59,016 nt of DNA from Aeromonas eucrenophila (GCF_000819865.1 NZ_CDDF01000019.1:127432-186447), one strand, 5' to 3'. Shown: positions 18,888 through 28,332, numbered from the stretch's first letter. The notes: generated by a model from the sequence alone, not told the origin. Numbers and translations are program-made.

Positions 18888-19496
18888 TCAGGGCGCCGAA
18901 TGGACGTCTGCATAGAGCAGCATCAGCTCGGCCAGGGAGTCGACCTCGAGCCGCCGCATCAGGCTGGCGCGGCACACCTCGACGGTGCGCACCGAGATGC
19001 AGAGCCTGCTCGCGATTTGCTGGTTCTTGTGGCCCAGGGCGATGAGCTGCAACAGCTGGTGTTCGCGAGGGGTGAGGCGACGGTAGGCACGCTGGTGTTC
19101 AAGGTGGGTTGCCGCCGCCTGAGTGGCCTGCCAGGCACGCTCGATGGCACTTAGCAGGGGGGCGAGCTGCACCGGTTTTTGCAGGAAGTCGACCGCCCCC
19201 TGTTTCAAGGATTCCACTGCCAAGGGGACGTCCCCGTGGCCGGTGAGAAAGAGGATGGCGATGGGGCTCTGGGCCTCCTTCAGCCGCTGCTGCAACTCGG
19301 GGCCCGACAGCCCCGGCATGCGGCAATCCAGGATCAGGCAGGCGGGCTGGTGGAGCGCCACCTCGGCGAGGAAGCGCTCCCCATCGTCAAAGCAGCTGAG
19401 CGCCAGATCGCAGCTCTCCAGCATGAAGCCAAGGGAATCGAGCACGGCCCTATCGTCATCGACCAGATAGAGCGGGAGTTGGCCTGTGATCGGCAT
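18888..19496 (-). CDS. ttrR: Tetrathionate response regulator TtrR
   Basis: 202 residues. The receiver domain has VYLVDDDRAVLDSL-type acidic residues, phospho-Asp in LILDCRMPGLSG, Thr in FLTGHGD and Lys in DFLQKPVQ. The LuxR/FixJ-type HTH is LTPREHQLLQLIALGHKNQQIASRLCISVRTVEVCRASLM. Its start lies 1 bp after the ttrS stop (TGACATG), so the two are translationally linked. In Salmonella TtrR activates ttrBCA in response to tetrathionate; the divergent ttrBCA here gives the same circuit. Confidence 0.9.
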   Translation of the reverse strand: MPITGQLPLYLVDDDRAVLDSLGFMLESCDLALSCFDDGERFLAEVALHQPACLILDCRMPGLSGPELQQRLKEAQSPIAILFLTGHGDVPLAVESLKQGAVDFLQKPVQLAPLLSAIERAWQATQAAATHLEHQRAYRRLTPREHQLLQLIALGHKNQQIASRLCISVRTVEVCRASLMRRLEVDSLAELMLLYADVHSAP

Positions 19497-19497
19497 G

Positions 19498-21426
19498 TCA
19501 GTTCCTCGGGGGTTGGGAGGCAGCGGCCTCCGGTGGCGTGGCGGGGAGCTCGACCTGGGCGAGGCAGCCCCGGGGCTGGGCGTCCCTCAGGCTGAAGTGG
19601 CCGCTGTGAAACTCGACCACGTCCCGGCAGATGGCGAGACCGAGCCCCATGCCATCGGCCTTGCTGCTGTAAAACGCCTGCCGCAACTGGGCCTGGGAGG
19701 CCGTGAGGCCGGGGCCGTTGTCCTGCACCTCCAGCCGCAGCCGATCCGGCTCGAAGGCGATCCGCAGCTCGACCCTGGGCTCGGCATCCGTTGATGGAAC
19801 ACCGGCCTGCGCCGCGCTCTCGGCGCCATTCTTGACGAGGTTCACCAGCAGTTGCTCCACTCCGGTGCCATCCAGCAGGAGCTGGCGTGGCTGGCCCTGC
19901 CAGCGGAGGATCAGCTCGACGCCAAGCGGCGCCAGCATCTGCTCCAGCAGCGGCGTCAGCCGCGCCATCAGCGCCACCAGATCCGTGGGCTCCGGGCTGC
20001 GAGGCCGCTTCTGCCAGCGGGATCGCAGCCGCCCTATGGTCTGGCTGATGCGCTCTACCTGCTGGCCTATCTGCTCCAGGGCCAGGGTCAGGGCGGGATC
20101 CTGCGGGGCTTGTGTTTGTTTCGCGATGCGCCGCAGGGCGCCCTGGCTGTAGCCGGCGATGGCGGTCAGGGGCTGGTTGATCTCGTGGGCCATGTTGGCG
20201 CCGAGTTCGCCAAGCTCCGCGAGGCGCCTGGCCTGCTCGAGCTGACGCGCCTGCTCATCGAGCCGGTGGCGGGCTTTGAGCAGTCGCCGCTGGCTGCGGT
20301 TGAACAGATGTTGCAGCAGCAGGTGGTGGCCGCCGAGCAGCGCCAACAGCAACAGGGCGCCCCAGCCCCACTCTTGATGCTGGCGCAGCCAGTGCCAGGC
20401 CTCCTGCCACCAGGGGCTCTGCAGGGGGTGGCGATCCAGCTCCTTGAGCAGGCGATCGATGGCGAGGGGGCTGGTGGGCACAGTCCAGCCCGCCGAGTCG
20501 GCGGCTCGGGCGGCCTCGCTGTCCGGGGGCAGGGCGAACAGGGCGCGGGTGACCGCCAGCGCCAGTGCGGGGGGAACCCGCTCCGTGCTCGCCAGGGACC
20601 AGTTCGGGTAGAGCCGGGTCGAGCTCTGGCAACCGAGGCTGGTGGCGGCCTGCCTGTCGAGCACCCGAAAATCCGCATAGGCGACCTTGCCCTCCCGCGC
20701 CATGCGTTCGAGCTGGCAGACCGGCACTATGGCGGCGGCCACCGCCTTATGCTGCAGCTGGGAGATCAGTCTATCCAGTGGGAATCCGGTGAAGTTTATC
20801 GCTGAAAAGAAGTCATCTATCCGCACACCTTGCTGATAGGCCTCGAAACGGTAGGCGAGATAACCACCGAAGGCCTCCTGGGACACGGCGGCGACCGCCT
20901 CTCCCTTGAGATCCTGCCAGCCCTGGAAGGGGGCGTCGGCACGCACCACCAGGGCGGCGCCGATGGCGAGGTTGTCACCCCCATCCGGGCTCCTCAGGGT
21001 CGCGAGCCAGGCGAGGGGATACTGGCGTGACAGGCTGACTAGCTGACCTGGGTTGGTGATGACGAAGTCGATCCGTTCATCGGCGACGGCCTCGGCCAGC
21101 CCGTCGAGCTCCAGCGGCACCAGGGCGAAGTGCTGACCCGGCACCCTCTGCTCCAGCCAGCCCATCAGCGGTTGCCACTGCTGCCGGGCGAGGGGGAGGC
21201 CGCGAGTCGCCAACACGCCGACTCGCACCGGCTCTGCTTGGACAGATACAGGCACGGGCTGGCTCTGCACCGGCTCCGCTTGGGCAGATATAGGCACGGA
21301 CTGGCTCGGCTCGGACGCGGCCAAAGCGGGCAGGGCCATCAGCCAGAGCAGCAGGCCGGACAGCAGCCAGCTCAGCCGCCGGCACCGGAACGATGGCGAG
21401 GGTTGGAGGAACAGGGGCGTGAACAT
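19498..21426 (-). CDS. ttrS: Tetrathionate sensor histidine kinase TtrS
   Basis: 642 residues from ATG 21426 (a start at 21456 is possible; neither has a clear ribosome binding site). A signal/anchor segment (RLSWLLSGLLLWLMALPALAA) is followed by a periplasmic PhnD-like binding domain (VRVGVLATRGLPLARQQW, FVITNPGQL, FGGYLAYRFEAYQQG, INFTGFP), one membrane helix (GWGALLLLALLGGHHLLL) and a kinase core. The kinase core has the H-box MAHEINQPLTAIAGYSQGALR, N-box LLVNLVKNGAESA, DNGPGL and GMGLGLAIC. It senses tetrathionate outside the inner membrane and phosphorylates TtrR. Two 42-bp tandem repeats encode part of the linker after the signal peptide. Confidence 0.9.
   Translation of the reverse strand: MFTPLFLQPSPSFRCRRLSWLLSGLLLWLMALPALAASEPSQSVPISAQAEPVQSQPVPVSVQAEPVRVGVLATRGLPLARQQWQPLMGWLEQRVPGQHFALVPLELDGLAEAVADERIDFVITNPGQLVSLSRQYPLAWLATLRSPDGGDNLAIGAALVVRADAPFQGWQDLKGEAVAAVSQEAFGGYLAYRFEAYQQGVRIDDFFSAINFTGFPLDRLISQLQHKAVAAAIVPVCQLERMAREGKVAYADFRVLDRQAATSLGCQSSTRLYPNWSLASTERVPPALALAVTRALFALPPDSEAARAADSAGWTVPTSPLAIDRLLKELDRHPLQSPWWQEAWHWLRQHQEWGWGALLLLALLGGHHLLLQHLFNRSQRRLLKARHRLDEQARQLEQARRLAELGELGANMAHEINQPLTAIAGYSQGALRRIAKQTQAPQDPALTLALEQIGQQVERISQTIGRLRSRWQKRPRSPEPTDLVALMARLTPLLEQMLAPLGVELILRWQGQPRQLLLDGTGVEQLLVNLVKNGAESAAQAGVPSTDAEPRVELRIAFEPDRLRLEVQDNGPGLTASQAQLRQAFYSSKADGMGLGLAICRDVVEFHSGHFSLRDAQPRGCLAQVELPATPPEAAASQPPRN
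21226..21309 (-). repeat. Two 42-bp tandem repeats inside ttrS
   Basis: Units 21226-21267 and 21268-21309 differ at a few bases and encode SVPISAQAEPVQ and PVPVSVQAEPVR type segments, in frame, in the linker between signal peptide and sensor domain. Confidence 0.75.
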
Positions 21427-21532
21427 AGGCGGCCAGTCTATCACCGGGAGGGCCATCAGGGGCCGGCTTGACCCCCTGCCGGACGCGCAATGGGGGGCCC
21501 GTCACAGTTCGGCCAGAGGCTCGCCGCTTTTC

Positions 21533-21546
21533 TTGCGCTGGATCAA
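21533..21546 (+). promoter_or_regulatory. FNR-like box upstream of ttrB
   Basis: TTGCGCTGGATCAA matches 8 of 10 fixed positions of TTGAT-N4-ATCAA. It sits between divergent ttrS and ttrB, 110 bp before the ttrB start. In Salmonella ttrBCA needs FNR, which makes this a reasonable candidate. Confidence 0.45.
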
Positions 21547-21655
21547 GGGGGCCCCCGCTATGTGGAAAACCACAATAGAGACGGATTTTTCTGCCGGGGA
21601 CAATGGCCTCATCCCCACGCTTGCCCTCTGGGCGAGCCAGCAGAAGGAAGAGTCC

Positions 21656-22441
21656 ATGGAGCCCAGCAAGCGCCGATTGTTATCCGGCATTGCCGCCATC
21701 ACCGCCGGGGCGGCCCTGATCCCCGTCGCTCAAGCCCGGAGCCCGCGCCATGCCGCCCCGGGTGCCCGTCCAGCCATAGGCCGGGGCGATCCCGGCAAGC
21801 GTTACGGCATGCTGATTGACTTGCGCCGCTGCGTCGGCTGTCAGGCCTGCACAGTCGCCTGCACCATAGAGAACCAGCCCCCCCTCGGCCAGTTTCGCAC
21901 CACCGTCAGCCAGTACGAGGTGAGCGAGGTGGCGGCCCTGGAGGCCCCTGCGTCCCTCTTCATGCTGCCGAGGCTCTGCAACCACTGCGCCGAGCCCGCC
22001 TGCCTCGACGTCTGCCCCACCGGCGCCACCTTCCAGCGGGACGACGGCATCGTCGTGGTCAACAACGACTGGTGCGTCGCCTGCGGCTACTGCGTGCAGG
22101 CCTGCCCCTACGACGCCCGCTTCATCAACCACGAGACCCACGCCGCCGACAAGTGCACCTTCTGCGCCCACCGGCTGGAGGCGGGGCTCCTGCCCGCCTG
22201 CGTGGAGAGCTGCGTCGGCGAGGCGCGGATCATTGGCGACTTGAACGATCCCGAGAGCCAGATAAGCCGACTGCTGCGCGAACACGAGCCGGCCCTCAAG
22301 GTGCTCAAGCCCGAGGCCCATACCCAGCCGAGGGTCTTCTATCTCGGCATGGACGAGGCCTTCGTCAGCAAGATCGACGGCAACCCGGCCCTGCGCACCC
22401 TGCTGACCGACGATGGCAAGGAGATAGCCCATGACCATTAA
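21656..22441 (+). CDS. ttrB: Tetrathionate reductase iron-sulfur subunit TtrB
   Basis: 261 residues. The start at 21656 follows AAGGAAG. The Tat signal SKRRLLSGIAAITAGAALIP has K-R at the twin position if aligned as S-K-R-x-L-L. The four-cluster ferredoxin pattern is complete: CVGCQACTVAC, CNHCAEPACLDVCPTGA, CVACGYCVQACPYDA, CTFC-CVESC. It passes electrons from TtrC to TtrA in the periplasmic complex. Its stop overlaps the ttrC start (ATGACC...TAA within 11 bp), so the genes are co-translated. First gene of ttrBCA, divergent from ttrSR. Confidence 0.93.
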   Translation: MEPSKRRLLSGIAAITAGAALIPVAQARSPRHAAPGARPAIGRGDPGKRYGMLIDLRRCVGCQACTVACTIENQPPLGQFRTTVSQYEVSEVAALEAPASLFMLPRLCNHCAEPACLDVCPTGATFQRDDGIVVVNNDWCVACGYCVQACPYDARFINHETHAADKCTFCAHRLEAGLLPACVESCVGEARIIGDLNDPESQISRLLREHEPALKVLKPEAHTQPRVFYLGMDEAFVSKIDGNPALRTLLTDDGKEIAHDH

Positions 22442-23525
22442 CGAACTGCTGGCCCCGGATCAACCCATCACCTGGCTGCCCTGGGCGGTGCAATATTTCT
22501 TCCTGATTGGCCTCGCCTACGGGGCCCTCTGGCTCGGCGCCGCCGATCTGTGGCGCAAGGCGCCGGACAGTCGGCTGCAGACCCTGGCGGCCGTGCTGAT
22601 GATGGCGGCAGGGCTGGTGGCCCCCATCGCACTGACGGCGGATCTGCACCAGCCCGCCCGGGCCTGGCACTTCTACGCCCAGACCCGCTTCAGCTCCATC
22701 ATGTGGTACGGCGCCTATCTGCTGCCCCTGTTCAGCCTGCTCAGCATGGGGCTGGGCTGGTTGCTGCTCAGGCCTGCCCTGGCGAGCCGTGGTCAAGGGG
22801 ATGACGCCATAGCCCGTCTCGCCCGGCTGCTCTGTCTGGGCACCTGGTCGAGTGAGTCTTGGCTCAAGCCACTCTCCCTGCTGGCGGCCCTGAGTGGCCT
22901 TAGCATCGCCCTCTACACCGGCCTCGAGACCATGGTGGTGGCGGCGCGCCCGCTCTGGCACACGCCCTGGCTGCCCTGGTTGCTGGTCATCAGCGCCCTG
23001 CTGGGGGCCCAGGGCGCCCTGCTGCTGCTCAACCGAGTGCTGGCGGGCTGGCGTGGGCAGACGGAGGCGACCCTGCTGCGCCAGAGCCGCTGGACCCTCG
23101 CCTTGCTCGCCCTCTCCCTGCTGGGCTGGGCCCTGTTTGGGGGGGCCTCGGCGGCTGAGGCGAGCGCGCTCTACCGGCTCGATCCCAGCTGGCGGCTAGC
23201 GGCCCACTGGCTGCTGCTGACCCTCTGCCTGCTCGGCGCCCTGATGCTGGTGGGAAGGGGCTCCCGCCGAGTGCAGTCCTGGCGGCTGTGGGGGCTGGCG
23301 CTGCTCATCCTGCACCTGGTGTGGGGGCTGCGCTGGCTGGTGCTGATCCAGGGGCAGCTCGCCCCCAAGTACGGGGCCGGCGTCTATCTCTACCAGATAG
23401 CCTGGGGCCCAGAGGGTGTGCTCGGTATCCTCGGCACCTTCGGCCTCTTGCTGGCCCTGCTGGTGGCGCTCAGCGAGCTGGTGCTCACCCCCTATCCCCA
23501 TCCCAACACAGACGAGGCACGCTAG
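22431..23525 (+). CDS. ttrC: Tetrathionate reductase membrane subunit TtrC
   Basis: 364 residues with about nine membrane helices in NrfD/PsrC style, starting MTINELLAPDQPITWLPWAVQYFFLIGLAYGA and containing DLHQPARAWHFYAQTRFSSIMWYGAYLLP and TGLETMVVAARPLWHTPWLP. It oxidises quinol in the inner membrane and anchors TtrAB. It overlaps ttrB by 11 bp and its stop (TAG) ends directly before the ttrA ATG. Confidence 0.92.
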   Translation: MTINELLAPDQPITWLPWAVQYFFLIGLAYGALWLGAADLWRKAPDSRLQTLAAVLMMAAGLVAPIALTADLHQPARAWHFYAQTRFSSIMWYGAYLLPLFSLLSMGLGWLLLRPALASRGQGDDAIARLARLLCLGTWSSESWLKPLSLLAALSGLSIALYTGLETMVVAARPLWHTPWLPWLLVISALLGAQGALLLLNRVLAGWRGQTEATLLRQSRWTLALLALSLLGWALFGGASAAEASALYRLDPSWRLAAHWLLLTLCLLGALMLVGRGSRRVQSWRLWGLALLILHLVWGLRWLVLIQGQLAPKYGAGVYLYQIAWGPEGVLGILGTFGLLLALLVALSELVLTPYPHPNTDEAR

Positions 23526-26500
23526 ATGGATCACAGCAAACGCAAGTTTCTCAAGGGCGCCGCCATCGCCGGGGGCACAGGGCTCTTCGTGGCGGGATAC
23601 AGCGACACCCTCAAGCAGGTGGTGAGCGGGGTGGCCACCGGCAGCGCCGGCAAACCGACCCGGGATCCCATCCACGGCAACTCGCTCCCGGTGGAATACC
23701 ATGTCGATGCGCAGGGGGAGCTGCACCCCAACCCGGCTCAGCGCCTCGCCAACACCATGTGCCTCGGCTGCTGGACCCTGTGCGGAGTGCGGGCCCGCAT
23801 CGACAACGAGAGCGACAAGATAGTGCGGATCCTCGGCAACCCCTATCACCCGCTCTCCGCCCGCCACCACATCGACTTCAAGACCCCGATAAAGCAGGCA
23901 TTGCTCGGCACCAGCGGTTATCAGGAAGGAGGGCTGGAGGGCCGCTCCACCGCCTGCGCCCGGGGCAACGCCATGCTCGAGCAGCTCGACAGCCCGCACA
24001 GAGTCACCCGCTGCCTCAAGCGGATAGGGCCGCGCGGCAGCGGCCGCTGGCAGAGCATCCCCTTCGAGCAGCTGATTGAAGAGGTGGTGGAGGGGGGCGA
24101 TCTGTTCGGCGAGGGCCAGATCGAGGGGCTCAGGGCCATCCGCAACCTCGCGGAGCCGCTGGATCCGGCCAACCCGGAATACGGCCCCAGGGCCAACCAA
24201 CTGCTGGTGAGCAACGCCTCGGACGAGGGCCGGGATCACTTCATCAAGCGCTTCACCTTCAACGGCTTTGGCACCCGCAACTTCGCGAACCACGGCGCTT
24301 ACTGCGGCCTGTCGTTTCGGGTCGGGGCCGGCGCTTTGCTGGACGATCTTGAGAAGAACGCCCACCTCAAGCCGGACTGGGACGAGAGCGACTTCCTGCT
24401 GTTTATGGGCACCTCACCCCAGCAGTCCGGCAACCCCTTCAAGCGTCAGTCCCGCCAGCTGGCGGCGAACCGGGCGCGGGAGGGCAAGCCCTTCTCCTAC
24501 GTGGTGGTGGCCCCCAGCCTGCCGAACACGGTGAACATGCCCTCCGCCCCCGCCAACCGTTGGCTGCCCATCAGGCCCGCCACGGATTCCGCCCTGGCCC
24601 TGGCCATGCTGCGCTGGATCATCGACAACGACCGCTACGCCGCGCCCTTCCTGGCGGCCCCCAATGCCGAGGCCGCCGAGCGGGCCGGTTATCGCGGTTT
24701 CAGCAACGCCAGCCATCTGGTTATCAGCGATGAATCCCACCCGCGCTTCGGTCAGATGCTGCGTTCAAGCGATCTCGGCTTGCCCTTTGAGGGGGAAGCC
24801 CATGGGGAGGGGGACGCAATGCTGGTGGCCGATGCGGGCAGTGGCGCCCTGTTGCCTGCGGGCCAGTGCGAGCGGGCCAGCCTCTGGGTGGATCGCCGCA
24901 TCACAGTTCCGAGCGGCGAGCTGGCGGTCAAAAGCAGCTTCCAGCTGCTGGCCGAATCGTGCCGGGAGCACACCCTGGAGCAGTACAGCGCCGAGTGCGC
25001 CGTGCCGGTGAACGAGATCGTTGAGCTGGCGCGGGAGTTCACCAGCCACGGCACCCGGGCGGCTGTGGTCTCCCACGGCGGCACCATGAGCGCCAACGGC
25101 TTCTACTCGGCCTGGGCCATCATGATGCTCAACGCCATGATAGGGAACCTCAACGCCCGAGGTGGCGCCGTGGCGAGCGGCGGCAAGTTCGACCCCTTCG
25201 GCGCCGGGCCGCGCTACGATCTGGCGAGCTTCCCGGGCATGGTGAAACCCGCCGGGGTCTTTCTGTCCCGCTCCAAGTTCCCTTACGAGAAAACTTCCGA
25301 ATATCGCCGCAAGCGGGAGGCGGGGCAGAATCCCTATCCGGCGCGGGAGCCCTGGTTCCCCATCTCGGGCCCCTTGCTCGGCGAGCACCTGACCGCGGCG
25401 GTGAACGGCTATCCCTACCGGCTCAAGGCCTGGATCAACCACATGGGCAACCCCCTCTACGGTCAGGCCGGGCTCGCCAAGGCCATAGGGGAGCAGTTGA
25501 AAGACCCGAGCGTGTTGCCGCTGTTTATCAGCATCGACAGCTTCATCAACGAATCCTCGGCGCTGTCGGATTACCTAGTGCCGGACACCCTCACCTACGA
25601 GTCCTGGGGCTGGGCCACCGCCTGGCACGGGGTCATGACCAAGGTCTCCACCGGGCGCTGGCCCGTGGTGGAGCCTCGCGTCGCCAAGACAGCCGAGGGG
25701 GATCCGGTTTGCATGGAGTCCTTCCTGATCGCGGTGGCCAAGCGCCTCGGCCTGCCGGGCTTCGGCGAGGGAGCGGTCAAGGGGGCCAATGGCAAGCTGC
25801 ACGCCCTCAACCGGGCGGCGGACTTCTCTCTCTATGGGGCGGCGAACGTCGCCTACCTCGGCCAACCGGTGCCCGCCATCGGCGCAGAAGATCTCGTCTG
25901 GTCCGGGGTGGAACGGATCATGCCGGTGCTGAACGCCACCCTGAGCCCGGAGGAGGCGGGCCGCGCCGCCTACCTCTTCGCCCGGGGTGGGCGCTTCGAG
26001 CCGGTGGCCAAGGGGCGCGATGAAGCCGGTCAGCCGAGCAAGCGTTGGCCCAAGCCACTGATGTTGTGGAACCCCGAGGTGGGTAGCCGTCGCCACAGCC
26101 AGAGCGGCCAGTTCCTGAGCGGCACCCCGCGTTTCTTCCGACCCCAGCTGGCGGATGGTACGCCGCTCAGCGAGGCGTTCAAGCCGGCCCAGTGGCCCCT
26201 GCTGCTCACCAGCTACAAGTCCCACACCATGAGCTCCATGAGCATCGGCTCGGATCGCCTGCGCCAGGTGAACCCCAGCAACCGTGTGCGGCTCAACAGC
26301 GAGACGGCGGCGCGCTTAGGCATAGAGAGCGGGGACAGGGTGCGGGTCAGCACCCCGGATGGCAGCCTGATCGGGGTGGCCGAATGTGTTGCCGGGGTAC
26401 AAGCGGATGCCATCGCCATCGAGCACGGCTTCGGTCACAAGGAGCTGGGGGCGAGGGCGCACTGGGTCGATGGCAAGGAGATAGCCGCCAGCCCCTTGCG

Positions 26501-26633
26501 CGGGGCCGGGGTCAACCTCAACGATCTGGCGGTGCTGGATCCGAGCCGCCATGGCCGCTACCCCCTGGTGGACTGGGCCATCGGCTCCTCGGCGCGCCAG
26601 GGCCTGCCGGCCAGGGTCGACAAGCTGGTGTAG
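23526..26633 (+). CDS. ttrA: Tetrathionate reductase molybdopterin subunit TtrA
   Basis: 1035 residues. The N-terminus SKRKFLKGAAIAGGTGLF is a Tat-type signal with Lys-Arg instead of Arg-Arg. The [4Fe-4S] motif is C79-X2-C82-X3-C86 (MCLGCWTLCG) with the fourth Cys at about residue 144 (STACARG). Molybdopterin regions match Salmonella TtrA closely: EQLIEEVVEGGDLFGEG, NQLLVSNASDEGRD, LFMGTSPQQSGNPFKRQ, FTSHGTRAAVVSHGG, and near the end AIEHGFGHKELGA. Reduces tetrathionate to thiosulfate in the periplasm, allowing anaerobic respiration. Last gene of the operon; a terminator follows 11 bp later. Confidence 0.95.
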   Translation: MDHSKRKFLKGAAIAGGTGLFVAGYSDTLKQVVSGVATGSAGKPTRDPIHGNSLPVEYHVDAQGELHPNPAQRLANTMCLGCWTLCGVRARIDNESDKIVRILGNPYHPLSARHHIDFKTPIKQALLGTSGYQEGGLEGRSTACARGNAMLEQLDSPHRVTRCLKRIGPRGSGRWQSIPFEQLIEEVVEGGDLFGEGQIEGLRAIRNLAEPLDPANPEYGPRANQLLVSNASDEGRDHFIKRFTFNGFGTRNFANHGAYCGLSFRVGAGALLDDLEKNAHLKPDWDESDFLLFMGTSPQQSGNPFKRQSRQLAANRAREGKPFSYVVVAPSLPNTVNMPSAPANRWLPIRPATDSALALAMLRWIIDNDRYAAPFLAAPNAEAAERAGYRGFSNASHLVISDESHPRFGQMLRSSDLGLPFEGEAHGEGDAMLVADAGSGALLPAGQCERASLWVDRRITVPSGELAVKSSFQLLAESCREHTLEQYSAECAVPVNEIVELAREFTSHGTRAAVVSHGGTMSANGFYSAWAIMMLNAMIGNLNARGGAVASGGKFDPFGAGPRYDLASFPGMVKPAGVFLSRSKFPYEKTSEYRRKREAGQNPYPAREPWFPISGPLLGEHLTAAVNGYPYRLKAWINHMGNPLYGQAGLAKAIGEQLKDPSVLPLFISIDSFINESSALSDYLVPDTLTYESWGWATAWHGVMTKVSTGRWPVVEPRVAKTAEGDPVCMESFLIAVAKRLGLPGFGEGAVKGANGKLHALNRAADFSLYGAANVAYLGQPVPAIGAEDLVWSGVERIMPVLNATLSPEEAGRAAYLFARGGRFEPVAKGRDEAGQPSKRWPKPLMLWNPEVGSRRHSQSGQFLSGTPRFFRPQLADGTPLSEAFKPAQWPLLLTSYKSHTMSSMSIGSDRLRQVNPSNRVRLNSETAARLGIESGDRVRVSTPDGSLIGVAECVAGVQADAIAIEHGFGHKELGARAHWVDGKEIAASPLRGAGVNLNDLAVLDPSRHGRYPLVDWAIGSSARQGLPARVDKLV

Positions 26634-26644
26634 CGCCAGAGACA

Positions 26645-26674
26645 AAAAAGCGGGGCCATCATGGCCCCGCTTTT
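26645..26674 (+). terminator. Terminator of ttrBCA (bidirectional)
   Basis: AAAAAGCGGGGCCAT, C, ATGGCCCCGCTTTT; also serves the convergent gene ending at 26694. Confidence 0.88.
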
Positions 26675-26693
26675 CATTGAGAGATCCTTGGGA

Positions 26694-28067
26694 TCACTTG
26701 TCCAGTTCGAAGTCCACCCACACCAGGCGGTGATCCGAGCTCACCCCCTTGGCGATGCCGAGCTTGGCGTCATACACCAGGTGGTAGCCGGGCTCGAAGC
26801 TGGCGGGCCAGAACACCCCTGAGGCCACCGCATTGAGGTTGGCGGAGGGGATCAGGTGATCGAGCTGCAGGCCGCTGCTGCTGGTGATGCGCTCAGGGGT
26901 CGGCCTGTTGTTGTTGCGCTTGCACTGATCCGGTTGGCTCGCGAGGCACTCGGGACCCCCCTGGCTCACCGGGATCAGGGCGCCGTTGGTGACCGCCTGA
27001 TTGACCAGCACATGGTTGTGCAAGTCCTGGATGGCGGTCAGATCCCCGTCGCCGAGTTGGGGATCGGCGTTGAGATCCCCGGCGATGACGAAGCGAGCGC
27101 CCGCTGGCAGACCACCGGCCTTGCCCGCGTCATCCACCATGTAGCTGGCCGCTTCCACGTAGTCCTGCCAGAAGGCGACTTCGGCCCTGTTGTGCTTGAC
27201 GTTGTGGCGCGCCGCGTTGCCGAAGATGGGCGGGGTCGGGTGGGAGATGAGGAAGTGGATGACCTGCTCCCCCTTGGCGGTCTTGACCCGCACCGGCACG
27301 TCCGCGTGGTTTTTGGAGGAGAGCGGGAACTGCGCCCAGGCCGCGGCGTCATACCAGGGCTCGCCACACTGGCGGCCGGCCGGGATCGGCGCCTTGGGGT
27401 TGTTGCAGTCGTCGATAATGGGGTTGGTTTCGCCCGGCATGTCCTTCCACTTGAAGTGCTGGAAGGTGCGGATCCCCTTGGTGTCGATGGGATATTTCGA
27501 CATCACCGCGAAGGCGTACTGGCCGTGGTAGTTGCCAAAGCCCCAGGCATCGTCCGGCCCGCTGTTGACCTTGCCGTCCAGGTTGAGATCCTGGCCGCTC
27601 ATCAGGCCGGTGTTGGTGGCAAAGTTCTGCATCACCGGGTAGCTGATGGCCTGCACCTCGGCGTGTTGCGGGTGGGCGAGGTAGTTGCTGTTGAACGCCT
27701 GCAGATCGGCGCTGCTCTCGCCCTTGCCGTTGTTGTCGAACTCGTTCAGCAGGAAGACATCCGGGCGGGTGCGCTGCACTATCTCGGCGATATTGCGGAT
27801 CTGCTGCACGTCTTTCGCACGGGTGATCTCGGCCTGACTGAGGCTGCCGTCACCGGCCTGATAGCGGGCGAGCAGGGCATCCTGGGCGGCTCTGTCCAGC
27901 GCCAGCTCGGCGCTCAGCATGCCGGCGGCGGTGCGGTCGAAGGAGAGGTTGAAGGTAGCGAAGCGAACCATGGGGGTCGGGGTCTCTGAGTCGTTTTGGC
28001 TGTTACAGCCTGCCAGCATTCCGAGGGAAATGGCAGCGGCGACCAGGGTTTTGTTGATGTTTTTCAT
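26694..28067 (-). CDS. Lipoprotein of the endonuclease/exonuclease/phosphatase superfamily
   Basis: 457 residues. The start at 28067 (MKNINKTL) gives a signal peptide with lipobox LGMLAGC, so the mature protein is lipid-anchored. EEP-fold motifs: FATFNLS, DVFLLNEFDNNG, ISHPTPP, IAGDLNADP and, at the end, LDHLIPS and GVSSDHRLVWVDFEL with the catalytic Asp-His pair. Members cleave nucleic acids, phospholipids or phosphoesters; the substrate cannot be read here. Extracellular DNA or phosphate scavenging is a guess. Monocistronic between a terminator and a 265-bp divergent gap with the patatin gene. Confidence 0.82.
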   Translation of the reverse strand: MKNINKTLVAAAISLGMLAGCNSQNDSETPTPMVRFATFNLSFDRTAAGMLSAELALDRAAQDALLARYQAGDGSLSQAEITRAKDVQQIRNIAEIVQRTRPDVFLLNEFDNNGKGESSADLQAFNSNYLAHPQHAEVQAISYPVMQNFATNTGLMSGQDLNLDGKVNSGPDDAWGFGNYHGQYAFAVMSKYPIDTKGIRTFQHFKWKDMPGETNPIIDDCNNPKAPIPAGRQCGEPWYDAAAWAQFPLSSKNHADVPVRVKTAKGEQVIHFLISHPTPPIFGNAARHNVKHNRAEVAFWQDYVEAASYMVDDAGKAGGLPAGARFVIAGDLNADPQLGDGDLTAIQDLHNHVLVNQAVTNGALIPVSQGGPECLASQPDQCKRNNNRPTPERITSSSGLQLDHLIPSANLNAVASGVFWPASFEPGYHLVYDAKLGIAKGVSSDHRLVWVDFELDK

Positions 28068-28332
28068 TGTAATATTCCGTAGCATCAAGATGTTATGCCT
28101 CTGTAGGGTCAAGTGAGGCGCGGACATTATAGGGATGTCGGTCACAAGAGGGGCTCTGAATGGGCCAAACTGTGTGTCCATTCACAAAGTGCCGTGAAAA
28201 ACGCCATGAAAAGTGTCGTGGACAAGGGCGCCAAGAGTTGGAACATGAGGTCAGCCAGGGTGCAGTAGTCAATCCTGCTGTGAATGAACCTGGGTCTGAA
28301 TCTATTCACCATAGTGTTGGGAAGGAGGCGGG
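28068..28332. other. Divergent promoter region, no gene seen
   Basis: 265 bp between the EEP lipoprotein gene and the patatin gene. AT-richer than its neighbours, with several TCACAA/GTGAA-like words but no site I can name. Confidence 0.4.
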
